A stretch of 64,000 nucleotides of DNA from Cloeon dipterum (taxonomy: Eukaryota; Arthropoda; Insecta; Ephemeroptera; Baetidae). The stretch lies in contig NC_088788.1 in the NCBI RefSeq assembly GCF_949628265.1, positions 31,730,335 to 31,794,334 of the forward strand, in the 5' to 3' direction. The translations under genes were made by a program, and so were the position numbers. The notes under the pieces are model-generated. The model did not search any database. It had not been told where the DNA came from and was given only the letters and a program-made list of their open reading frames with translations. Below are positions 35,974 through 47,341 of the stretch, one piece after another (position 1 is the first letter of the stretch; each line of letters starts with the position of its first letter).

Positions 35974-38900
35974 ATCAATTCAAGGACTGCACACATTTGA
36001 TTCGCCAATTACGCTTGTTATTGCGCGTTCCTATTTATAAGGTACCTCTCTGGCAGCCACGCCGACTTAAGCTGAAGACAGTTACGTCCATTCTATGGTT
36101 TCAGATACGAATTGTCGCGTTTACGTGTCTGAATTTGAGCGTTTGATTTCGATCCAAACGCGGGCGATCACGCCATGCGATGCATCCGTGTCGCGCGAAT
36201 AATAGCAATGCACATACCATTGTGATTCAACACACAAAGCCTGTGCACCTGCCAGTGAGGGAATGACGTCAGTTGCAGGTCTTGATTATGATAACTCGGT
36301 AAGTTATTCAATGTCTCGGTAATGGGGAAACTGACCAGCCCAATAGGATGCTTGGCTGCGGCTGCTTTTTGTTCCCATACCGAGCAAATTTATAAAAAGG
36401 ACAATGGAGCCGTCAGCTTGGAAACGACCCTGAAGGTTCTTTTTGGCAGACACTGTCATGCCTGTCGAACGCAGGTGTAGTGCATTGGTATGCTCAGCGG
36501 GCGAGCGAAAACAATAATGGTGAGCAAAACGGCTATTGAATGCAAATAACCATTTTAATTTAAATCGTTACAATGGCAGTGTAAACTATTTTTTATGTTT
36601 TTTGTATAGAAGTAAATATTAATTTGGCAATAGTTTATATTATCGCCAACTGGTTATTTTTTATTATTAAAATTATTTTAGCAAAAAAAACAAGCATACA
36701 TGTGTTTGTCTAAGCCTGAAAAGTTTTTTGGATTTGATTGAACAAATATTTTTGAGCAAAGCTTTGTTCGAAATTAAAAAAAACTCCGCAGGATGTTATT
36801 AACAGTTTGGGAAACGAATTAATTGACTTGAATAAAAAACAAGTTACAATTGCAAATCCATCTCATCATAATTTTTAAACGTGAGCTCATAAGTGTTCAT
36901 CTTGTATAGGACATGCAAGGAAATTGAATGAAACGACTTTAATTGCAAGTCAGATTTCATTCCCATTAAAACACGATTCTAAAGAACCTGCATCTGAAGA
37001 GGCGCAGTGAGTCCTGATTAAGACCCAGCAGCAAACGTCTCTCTTTTCATATCTTGAAACATGAGTGCCAGTTCTCCCATTTGGTTTGTTTCAAGAGGAA
37101 AATTGCTGAATGGAAAAAGAGGTTGCACTCATCTTTCCTGCGTTGAGCAAAAGGATGCCCTTGAATTGAAACACGCGACCGCCAGAGCAGCAGTGACAAC
37201 CCGTAAATTACTGTAATTTTCCTCACCGAGGGTTGTCCAAAGTGGTGATCTGCGGTGCCATCGGGTAGTCGAGGGCGCCGATGAGCGCGTGGTTGATCAC
37301 AGCCTGTTGCGGAGCCACACACATGCTTTAGTACGGTGCCGTGCTTCTATGTTGCCGGTCAGGCCTCCACTGAAGCCGATCACCGGCACTTGGAGTGAAG
37401 AGAGTGTGTGCTCTGTAGTAAACAACACGCCGCGCCTCCGCCCCACTCGAGGCACGTCCGCCGCCGATTTCTGCACACCGCGCGCGACTTTTAGCTACTC
37501 CTGCCAATTGTCCAAACGCTCTTCTGTATTATCGGAATACATGCCGGGCCCAATTCTCCCCACGCCCGCCTTCCAAGCACAACAAACTGCGCAGTAAACT
37601 GGCGAATTCTTCAAGCGTGATGCTTTTAATTATAAGAGAGAGGGGCTGGGTTCTCTCTTTTCTCTATCTTTCTCCTGAAGTGACGAACGATATGCGACAG
37701 CCTAGACCTTTTAAAGAGGAGCGAAGCATCGCGGTTTTCTTGACCTGGTCAAAATTGCGCCGTTCTGCTGATTCAGGCTGTTTTCCTTAAGGGATTTAAT
37801 GTTGTATACAGCGCACGCCTATTTTTTGCAATAGAGATAGCTTCTTTAAGTTCTTTAATAAGTTGACCTTGGACTACGAGGAGTTGAGTAAGGCGTAGAG
37901 GGCAGAAAACAAAACAGTTATTAAAGCCCTATTGAAGGACACTTTTGTAGAGAATTTAAATATATTGTGTTTTAATTTCTTACTTATTCATGCACATCAC
38001 CATCTGATAGAATAAAAACGAATTGCTATTTCGCGATACAAATTGCTGTGTTTGTAAACATTTCTAGATACAACATTCCATCTATGAAAGTGTTTGTACA
38101 ACATAAAGAAACTATTCAAGGAAGTCAAAAGATAAAAAGCGACCGCCAGTTTGTGGCTTGCTTTTTATAGCGTTTATAGTCAGTTTGCATCAGCAAATGT
38201 GCACAGGCATTTTCAATTCTACTAAACATTAACGGTGCCATATTAACCAATTGATTTAATTTGACCTCTCACACGTTCAAAATTCTAAAAGCCTGTTAAC
38301 TTATTTTTCGAAACGAAGACTCATCAACATATTAGGAATTTGCATTTGAAGTATGATAAGAACAGTAGAGGACTGAGCAGGATAAAATTTTCAAGATCAA
38401 TCAGAAGATTAGAGCGCATCTAATAATTAATACTTGGCTTGAAAACATTGAAAACTGCATCTATATGCAAATCAAGTGTTGCCTGCTATGAAGTCGTGAT
38501 TAAAGGTTATTGTGAACCTTCATTACAGCTTGCAGTCAAGTAATTATTGATAACAAACTCAAATTAGTCATTATTAAAGGTATTTGTTAAATGAAAATTA
38601 TATGTGAAGGAAAATAACAGTGAGATTAGCGAGATAATAATAAAATTATTTAATTTTTTACTCGATTCTTTTTAAATAATTCTGCTGAAATGATTCTTCA
38701 CTGTCATCACGACTTCAGCAGAAGCTAATACTTAGGATGATAATTTTAACACCCAGCTAATTTCTTTAGAAGATTTTGCTCTGTACGCTAAACATGAAAT
38801 AACGAATTCAGCACACTGGTCTGACCTTTTCATCAGTAACTTGCCAAAATTACCTACAAAATGATAAGTTTAAACTGCAAATTCTGTAACAACAAACTTG

Positions 38901-41900
38901 ACCACAGTTGATGAGTAATATGTATATAGATAAAATAATGCGCCTTCACGTTGATTCGGTGTACGTGACAGAAGACACGATACATATGTGGAAAAGATGG
39001 TCTTGTCAGTGCGGACATTACTCATGGAAAATGAATAAACAGCAAAGTCTTTCGTACTGACCTTGATAAGGGTAAAAAATTTGCTTGATCCTTTTTTCAC
39101 CCAAAGCTTTGCATTTCATTCACATTTAAACTTGTTCTTTCCACATATTTAATTTATTGCTGGCATGCGTTTTCGACGCACGAACAAATGCGGAAGCTTA
39201 TATGTTTGTTGTGTCTGGCAGAGTTAGTCTCGTTTCAATAATAATGGCTAGCCGTCGACTAAAAATGCATCCGTGGTTGATTTTGAGTGCGCCTTCCGTG
39301 CATCGTTAGCGAATTCTTTGAACTTGGTCCAAGCGATACTTTCTCCAAGCGATGGAAACATTCTCACTCGAGCGTGTCGCCTTTTATAGCGTGGGAGGTT
39401 CGCCTGATCGCCATGAGCGTTGCGGGTTGTCGCTCGCCTGACCCCTCCGACCTTTGCCAATAAAATTGCACTTTTCCATCGCTGCTAACAAGCAAGTGAC
39501 GTCAAATAGACCTAATTAATTAAAATTCACAGAGTGCGTCTCAAGTTTGTTATGCTCATAGTCTATATTTGATTTTTTGCGCATATTACAGATAGACGAA
39601 AATTATTAAAATATTCACTAACGGAATTAATGGACGATGATTGATTCTAGGCGAGTATGGTATTTCGGTCAGTGGAATCGATTGGATAATCAATATCAAA
39701 CTGATTAGCAAGTAAATACGCAAGAAGGTAAACAAACACAAAGTGGCGTAATGCGCGGCTCCTATTCAACTAAACTGACACGTTGCTCAGTTGGCAAAGA
39801 GGCTAATGGCTTTCGATTACAAGTTACGTGAATTAAGCATTGCAATTTAGTTGATGCTCGTTCAGCAAAAAAAGGTTGTAGTTTGTTTGTTGACGCAAAT
39901 GACAAATGAGCTCCAAACAACTTGTTGACAATAGGACTTCCGCATTGTACTGCAGAAGAAAAAATTTTTGTCCCCGTGAAATTTTGTTTGCTAAACCTAG
40001 TTCAATGACCACTGCGGTACTTTTCAGGCTGAGCTCGTGTTCTGGATTATAATTTAAAATTACTTAAAACCCAAATTAAAACACTGGTTGGAACTGTTTC
40101 ATTCATTTCAGACAGTTTCCTCTTTTGATGCTTAAACCATGGTCAAAAGTTTTTGGTCAAGTTTAACTATTTAAAATACAAATATCAGTTTTAATAGTTA
40201 TAGAAGTGTAAAAGTACAACTGGAGATACGTAAAATTGGCTAACTGTTGAATTCGGCACAAGTCCCGATTATTTATGCTATCAAGGTCTGCCTGAACAGG
40301 TTTTCTACTCGGCATTCTCGCTCGCTTTTTGCTCCGCGAAGAATACTCCAGAGCTGTGCATTCTTCTCTTTCGGCCGAGCATACTAAGTAATTCCGCGTT
40401 TAAAACACACACCTGCAAGGGCAGTCTGCATTCAGTACGGACAGATTTCTATTATCGGACCTCTTTGAAGTTAGTTCACTGTAACGATCACTAAAAATGT
40501 GTTTAGTCGAGCGTAGTAAAGGCAGGCGCGCACACATGCGAGTTCATTACAAGAGAATTTCAATGCGTAAGCTTATTAGATGCTCATTAGACTTTAAAGT
40601 ACAAGCGATTAAAGAAAAAAGAAAGGCAAAGGGATCTGCAAGTTGCGTAGTGCTTTAAATCATTGTACCAAAGACGCAGTAACACCAGAAACTCTTGCAA
40701 CACTGTACTCGCGGAAATTAAATTGAAAAATGCTAACGCGATTGATGGATTATTAAAAAGATTTTCAGACTAAACCAACGGTTGCAATTGGAAACTGCTT
40801 TAGTTAGGTTACAGGAAAAATGCCATGTTTAAATGAATATGCCTGTGTGAAAAAATGTTATATAATTTGATATTTGTGAACGCGTGCCCATTGCAATAAT
40901 GCTATTGTTGTTGATTCGACGCTCATGCCGTTTTGTCCGCAACTAGACGCACGTGAAGTGCACTCGTGAGTGGAATAATCGCACGCTTTGACCTCTGCAA
41001 GAGCTCCGATTGTCCTCATCAACATATAATCCACAGTGGAAAATGTTGCGCAATTGGCGTCAAGCGTGTTCCCGACAGGCCTATAGTTAACAGGTGAAGT
41101 GGTGAGGGTGTGGATTCAATAAGGCGAGTCATTGTGCGAGCGCGAGTATCCACTCTTGCTGAGCCAGCGGATAGCAACGGCTACTGCTCCAGAAGGCACC
41201 TTGAACGACCTTGGTGGCGCACCAAGAAGCACATTTCTTCTTGCCACCAGTTCCACCTGATCGCGGTGCAGCCGGTGCCGATCGACCGGTGCCGGTGCAA
41301 TATGCGCCGCACACAAAAATTGCACTTGGCGACCCGCCAAGGGCTGCTCACCGATCGAATTTGATCAATTTCGAGTCGGCTCCAATTAATCCACCGTCGA
41401 TGCACTCGACGTGTTTGAGTGTTCGGCGAATCAGAGAAAGACCTTCAAGCAGGTTTCAATGAAAAGCTATTTTTCGCGGTTTTAATTGGCTAATTTACCA
41501 TCCGGCTGCTTCTGATTTCGTTCAAGCATGGGTTAATCTCCAAGTCCTGCTGTATACCTCACAGCATTCGAATCGGAAGTACTCGCAATCAGTTTTTACT
41601 TGTTGGCTGACTGACCTTCAAACTGAGCTGTACTTTATGAAGAGTTTGAAGCTTGTGTTTACTGACAGGAATATAAACAATAATTTTCGAAGAAGAAATC
41701 AAGAACATAAAGGACACAACGAAGTTGCGTTATCCGGAATAACATTTTGCGCATTGCTTTAGTCAATTTATGACATGTTTTCTACGTGCAGTCCTTTTAA
41801 CTAGATTTCTGGCAACAGATTCGAAGCAAAAATGAGCAAATTATAGCTAACATAATATTCTTAAAAATAGCACTGATAATTTTATCCAACACGCTGTTGA

Positions 41901-44900
41901 CGGCTGTCAGATGCTGATCATAAATGTCAGCTTGAACTGGACTGAACTAGTTAAAAAAACGAAACAGTCAAAGTTTATCAGCGAGCTCGACGATCAGAAA
42001 AAAAGACTGGACGTACAATCGCTATTAAAGCCTTACATCACTTAAATCGTGCATCTAGTTGAGCTTTCTGCTGATTGCTCTCGGGAAACATGCAAACCGT
42101 GTGCTTGCCATTTCGCACGCACACACTAACGCAATCCGTTAAAATAAGTTGTGGGACCAAACGGACATTTTCGTCACAAGAGTTCAACAATATTGACCTA
42201 ATTAGAGATGACCAGTTTGCCGCTTTCGAATGCGATGAAAATGGCAATAAGTTTCAAACGACAACAATCTGATTCCAAGAAAATTGGCCGGCTTTGAGCG
42301 ACTGTTGCGAGGCCGCGTTGAAAACAACGTGACTCACATTATCAGCCACCGCCAACCGGCAGCCAAAGGCCTGCGACTGGTATAACGTCTACGATCTGGA
42401 CAAGAGAGATAACGAATTTATAAGCTATCGCGAGCAAAGCATTTATTGCTCGTCTAATTCTTTAATTATCTAATCTGCAAGCAGTCTGCATTTATATCTT
42501 ATCATGATATGGTTCCGTTTAAATCTGTGACATTTGATAAGTTAACTTAGTTAGTTACAGACGATATTAAATAATACTTGATGGAACTGACCTAGGAGAC
42601 CAAAGAAAAGGGAAACTTATCTCGAGATTAATATAAATTATAATGAAGAGTTGCTCAGGTTGCAGGACCGCAATTCATTTAATAATTCATTATGGCGGTA
42701 GGGATTGCAGTCACAGGATATTGGTTTCCTCAACGTCGATTGAAGTCGAACAAAATAGCAGTATATTTATTGGCTTTCTGAAAAATTAGTCTCAACTGTT
42801 CATTGAACAAAAGTGATGTTTCTCTGTCAAGAACCAAATTAGCGCAGAAAACAATTGTTGCAAACTGATTGTAGTGAAAAGTCCAAAAGTAAGGAGAGGC
42901 TCAATGCACCATAATCCCCATAATAAATTTATGTCAAGTGAATCGAGCGGCATGCCGTTTAATTAGTGGGCTCAAGAGAATCTCTGTCACATGATTCTGC
43001 TTGCTGGTGTGGAAATAATTGGCAGCCGTTCCGAAAGCATAAACAACAATCTCGTCCGCCTCTTGGCACTTGACTTTTGAGACGGCAACAGGCCCGGATT
43101 GATCTGATGGAAACAGGAAGTGTGTGGATGCACAGTTTAATCTTACGTTGAAGTCAAAATTAACTCTTTGTTAATTTTTCGTGTGCCGTGCGTGCAAACC
43201 AGCAACAGCTAAATTTTCGAAATAAATTTAATTCTGCGACAGTGAAACCCTGCAAATAGAGAAAGACTTTTAACTTTTCAAGAATATATTGGCCAGTCCG
43301 TGGCTGCAAAAGATTTTATTTCTCGAGGAATGGGCTTTGGCCACATCCGCACGTCAAGCAAAGAGAGCAAATCGCTCCTACCATATTATGCCACGATTTT
43401 CATACGTGCATGTGTGCGTTGGTGCCACTGGCTTGATGCTGCAATTGCATCTCAAAAAGCGAGTGAGCATACGTGCAGCTCTCGCATGCGTCAATGTTTG
43501 TGTTCACATCTACGCCATTTGCATATTTTAACAACTTTCGCAAGCAGAGCGGCGCGTTATTTTTCTAATAAGAGAAGCGGCGCCGGCGGCACGTAGCCCG
43601 CTGGCTGAGAGCTGACTAATTATCGGTGCGTTGGCAAATGAGCTGCCAAAAAGCATCAACAAATAAAACTGCATCGCTTGCACCACAGCTTGCATGTATA
43701 TATTTGCATTCACCGCGGCCGTTGACAGGACGCAGCGTTCAAGCAAGTTTTGTAAGATAAAATGTGGGTTCGACGAACTGAACGTTCTACAAAAAAAAGA
43801 CGCTGGCGTTCAAAAGCGAATTAGAAAGTCGTGCGCGCACGTTAAGTGTAATTGAAAATCATATCGGCGTTTCGTTGAATATCATACTCAAGTTGGCATT
43901 TGTATTTTGCGGGGAAAAATTGCAAAGTAGGAGTGAACCACATAATTGATTTGATTTGATGCGTTCCATTGCGAATAAATGACTCCATCAATCTGTAAAT
44001 TATCATGTACCATTATAACCTTGGGTAGTACTACTTGTAGATTACGCACAATTTGTAAAAATGATTATCAGTTCACGCTCTTTGAAAAAATTAAGTGACA
44101 AGCAATAATGCTAAAGGAATGTGTATTGGATAGCCATAAAGGAGGTTAGTGTGATCATTCATTTTATCATAGAAATAGCACTGGAAAATTTCATAATATC
44201 ATATCAGCAAAAATGTAAGTGTGAGACGGACTGAAAACAATTTAATAGAAAAGAATATAATTCCAGGTATGAGAAATTTTCCGAGGTCATATATAATTTC
44301 TTTAAGAGTTTTAACCATTATTACCAAGAACAAGTAGTACTGCGAGACAATTGGCCTTTTGAATTCAAATTTCCGGAATTTCCCACAGAGATGAAAGCTC
44401 TTCCCCGTCATTATTTTCTGCACAATTAACTCGCACTAGAGCAGCTCTAATCGACAGCTCTTAACTTCTTGCAATTATTTCAAGATACTCGTTGGCCGGC
44501 TACTTGGGATATTCATTCATGGTTCTTGCATTGTCCTAAATTCCAGATATAAAATCGATATCTGTTGTTATGCGGTGAGAGTGGAGTGCAGGCTGTAATA
44601 CTTAGAGTGACGCCGAGTAATTCGATTATAAGCACGGTGTTTGGGTGTGTACGTGACGCCGTGCATGGTACTTAGGCGTTTTCAGTTCCGCAGCCTTCAA
44701 AGGCCGCGCGCGCCATGATAAACACTACACACAAGTCTCCGACAAAACCGACGGAGCATCCGCCGAGTCATGAATAGCACTCTTAAAGAATGCACAAATG
44801 CACGTCTGTGTCACCCCATCGATTTTCTGGGGCGGAAAATTCTGATTGCACTTTTGCATCTGTGGTGGAGTACTTCGCAAGACCTTCAAGCTCTCGCTGC

Positions 44901-47215
44901 AATAATCTGGCCGACTCTTCCTCTCGCGAAAAGGAGTTTGGTTTATTTATAATGCGATCGCTCTCCCTGCGGGCAGTGGAGGACGGACGCACTCCCGCAA
45001 GGCAAGGTGACGCGAATGTCACGCTTTTGGCAAAAACACTGGCTGATTACTTCTTCTTGGGCGTGTAGGGGAGAGAAATTCCTTTTCTCCACGCGCACGA
45101 CAGTGACAGAATTAGCACTGGCGCGAAGAATATTGTTCTTTCTCTCTATCATCCCTTCCTGCTTTCTGGTGTTGGCCGTGTGCACTCTCGCTTTGTTGTT
45201 GCCACAGCAATTATTCGCAAATAGATGTGAGAAAATCAGTGAGACTTTGGCGCCGTCAAGTTATGCAACCTTGGAGCGGAACGAAAATATAATGTAAACG
45301 AGGAGTATTGCACTCGCAGGGGTTGGTTCTTAGTGCGACTGCGGCGCGTTTGTTTCTCAACGAGGCCATGATTGACGGCCTTCTCTCTCTCTCTCTTAAC
45401 TCTTTGATGTGTGTCGTCAAAATTGAGAGAAAAGATGCACCGCACGTTGGATTAGTCATTTAGATGAATTGCATTAGAGAGGCCGATGACTGCATGGGCA
45501 TCTACATTTTAGACGATTTCCTAAGCAGAAATGTTGATGCTGTTTTAAGCCAAAGTTGCAAGTCGACCTCAGAACGTTTGCTTTGGCACAATTTAATATC
45601 TTTAATTCGTTTTATAAACAATATTCAGCCATTAATAAAAGCAGCTAAAGTATCTTTAAAATGTTGACGTGTCCAAACAGACAAATTTGCAAGTAGCGAT
45701 TTGTTATTTGCACCTTTCAAGGGCATCCAGCTTTTTTGATAATTAAAACTATTTGAGTTGCTAAACACGCTCAAACCGGAAGAGTAAGTATGTAAAACGG
45801 GCTGTGCCGAAAATTGAGAGTGCAGACATGGCTGTCTGCTTTCTTCAATACACAGATATGTAATAAGTGGTTTGATAAACACCAATGATAACCGGTCTCA
45901 TTATCAGCAGTGCGCCACATGCTTTTAAAGAGACATGATAATTTAAAACCTGTGGCTGCTTTGACTCAGAATTGTCCAATTAGCGCATCTCTCAGGCGCC
46001 AGTCTCGTGAAATGTGCCAATATAAATTTGTTTGTGCAATTAATAACAATCCTCATCATTCAAATGCCCTCTTGGAAAACTTATAATAATACGCAGTGGT
46101 AATTGAGTTGGCATGACTTATAAAACCATCAGCGCGCATAACATTTCCAAGAAGCCGCTAAAATGATTTTGTATGGCTTAAAAAATGCGCTGTACTCACC
46201 CTGCAAGACCGTCGTCACTGCACTCGGGGAAGATCAGATGGAAATCAAGCACCATTTGCGTGGTGACGGCATTGAAGATCTTCTGCCGACCAGGATTGCC
46301 GTCGTACTTGAAGAGAAAAGGCCCAAAAGAGCTGCCTATGACCTCGATGTCAGCCTTTTTCTTGGCATCTCTGCGAGCCACTCGACGCAAAAAGTACGAG
46401 ATGTGTCTGATCAAGCGACGGTTAGCCTCTGGCATGGTACTCAAGATTTTCTTAATCTCTTTGGAGCAGTCGGTCGAGTTTTCTGTAATTAATCACGGCA
46501 ATTAAGTGTGACAGTTTACTAGTAACAATTATATTCCCTAACCTTCAATCAAATTAAGCAAATCATTGGCAACCGAATCGGTGACAGGAGGCTCAGGCAG
46601 CTGTTGCAAGAAAAACTTAAGAAGAGCTGTGGCTGCGTTTGGGGTGGCACTGTTTTCCAAGTCTGCATCTCCAGTGCGGTCAAAAGTGCATTTCAAGCTT
46701 TCGAACTGCTTATCATGTGTGGGAGGTTGGCACAACTCAGCAGAACTGATTCCTGCAAAACACGTGCGGCGTTTTCATTATTTATTTTTTGTGAGAGAGC
46801 GAGGCTGCGGGTCACGCGACAGCGAAAGAAGACAAATAGTACATACCTGTAGAATCGATGTATGAACACAGTCGAAGAACAATAAAGGGCACGCCATCTT
46901 GAGCATCAGGCCTCGCTGTCAGCTCCTCTAAGGAGACTCCCATCGTTTTGCTGGCCGTTCTGCGCCCAGGCAATGAACTGCTCAGCATGCGTCTCACCCT
47001 GCTGAGGGCACTCTCTGCAGGGCTCTGCGGGATATTTCAAAACAAGTTTCATGAGCGGAACCGCATAAGTAATCACGTAACTATTTCATATCACTATATG
47101 ATGTAAATTTAAAGGGAAGCTAGATTTACAAATTCAGTATATTAAAATGTAGTGGATAAAATGGAAGTTAAATAATTACCACATCTGAGCCACCGCATGA
47201 CACCGGACGTCTCAT
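28206..47215 (-). CDS. FAM13: FAM13 family RhoGAP-domain protein, long form, 13 exons
   Basis: Exons: 47215-47180, 47024-46847, 46752-46543, 46482-46200, 31264-31130, 30548-30434, 30226-29930, 29864-29724, 29665-29359, 29295-29189, 29127-28912, 28755-28577 and 28440-28206. They total 2439 nt (812 aa); human FAM13B has 915 and FAM13A 1023. Residues ~30-225 form a RhoGAP domain (MGVSLEEL, VPFIVLRLCSYID, LLKFFLQQLPEPPVT, SYFLRRVAR, SSFGPFLFK). The GAP arginine-finger position is lost (TGISSAE where active GAPs have GxxR). The C-terminal half has three FAM13 signature blocks: EENGYRPSHADK-like text in exon 9, ALQKALLHLESLHGRP...RPLYDRYR in exon 11, and LRDFEDEFQ...QKEDRE...ARLRLLEALL in exon 13. 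A run of ten His is encoded in exon 7, and an acidic stretch in exon 12. FAM13 proteins act in Rho-linked and metabolic signalling in vertebrates; here function is inferred. Other 5' starts are possible (see findings). Confidence 0.92.
29996..30025 (-). repeat. FAM13: His-10 coding repeat in FAM13 exon 7
   Basis: Ten His codons (mixed CAC and CAT) lie in a disordered Arg/Ser-rich region between the RhoGAP domain and the conserved C-terminal blocks. The mix of codons suggests it is not a fresh slippage event. Poly-His can bind metals or send proteins to nuclear speckles; no role can be claimed. Confidence 0.9.
34481..34727. mobile_element. hAT-type MITE, 247 bp, with 8-bp target-site duplication
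   Basis: Ends are terminal inverted repeats: TAGAGGTCTCAGCC at the left and GGCTCAGACCTCTA at the right, 13 of 14 positions matching. The element is flanked by CTTTTGCC (34473-34480) and CTTTTGAC (34728-34735), an 8-bp duplication with one change. An 8-bp duplication and a start of the YARNG type are hallmarks of the hAT superfamily. The interior is GC-richer than the flanks, has subterminal CACCGGCGG copies and no open frame, so the element is non-autonomous. Confidence 0.82.
35727..35763. promoter_or_regulatory. two exact copies of a 16-bp forkhead-like motif
   Basis: ATTTGTTTATCAATAA occurs at 35727-35742 and 35748-35763, exactly 21 bp apart (two helical turns). The core TTGTTTATC fits the forkhead (FOX) binding pattern TRTTTRY. 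It lies in the large FAM13 intron, about 1.6 kb downstream (in the sense of transcription) of the alternative first exon. Whether it is a bound site or a small duplication is not known. Confidence 0.35.
35897..35970. repeat. (AT)37 microsatellite
   Basis: Seventy-four bases of pure AT dinucleotide repeat in the large FAM13 intron. It is likely to vary between individuals and to be hard to assemble. Confidence 0.95.
37227..37324 (-). CDS. FAM13: alternative first coding exon of FAM13 (RhoGAP-less isoform)
   Basis: An ATG at 37324-37322 in good context (AGC before ATG) opens 32 codons plus two bases, ending at donor CCTCG|GTGAGG (last exon base 37227). The protein starts MCVAPQQAVINHALIGAL and continues DYPMAPQITTLDNP. 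The two leftover bases join the exon at 31264 to make an Arg codon and then the FAM13 frame (MHGEPPLEVS). The full short form would be 609 aa (1830 nt, a multiple of three). The phase match, donor and non-random peptide together make this a credible exon. Vertebrate FAM13A is known to have short forms without the RhoGAP domain from an internal promoter; this would be the arthropod counterpart. Confidence 0.72.
37325..37590 (-). promoter_or_regulatory. FAM13: candidate internal FAM13 promoter / 5' UTR
   Basis: The DNA just upstream (minus strand) of the alternative first exon is GC- and CpG-richer than the rest of the intron, as expected of a promoter and untranslated leader. No TATA box is evident, and the start site is not fixed. 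Confidence 0.4.
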
Positions 47216-47341
47216 GCGTTGATCTTCGTCGATACCACCACCCCGTGGCGAAATACAACAACCCAGTCTTCTCTTAATGATGACAGCGAGCGCAAACTTG
47301 CAGATAATAATGCGGACTCCTGCTCGCTTCTCTTACTCACG
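47216..47341 (-). other. FAM13: open upstream frame of FAM13 exon 1, with possible non-AUG start
   Basis: The frame of the first FAM13 exon stays open for more than 40 codons above the ATG at 47215, with no other ATG. At 47266-47264 is a CTG in strong context (AGACTGG); starting there, the protein would begin MGCCISPRGGG and have 829 residues. A good donor, CCGCCC|GTGAGT (last exon base 47341), lies further up in the same frame. This stretch is 5' untranslated, coding from CTG, or partly an alternative exon. Confidence 0.4.

Larger units (their letters stand above)
31265..46199 (-). other. FAM13: 14.9-kb FAM13 intron
   Basis: This intron separates the RhoGAP exons from the C-terminal exons. 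It holds an alternative first exon (37227-37324) with a GC-richer upstream region, a hAT-like MITE (34481-34727), a long (AT)n tract and a GC-rich patch at about 41110-41410. No other coding exon was supported on either strand; the remaining open frames are short and lack splice-phase support. Confidence 0.8.
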
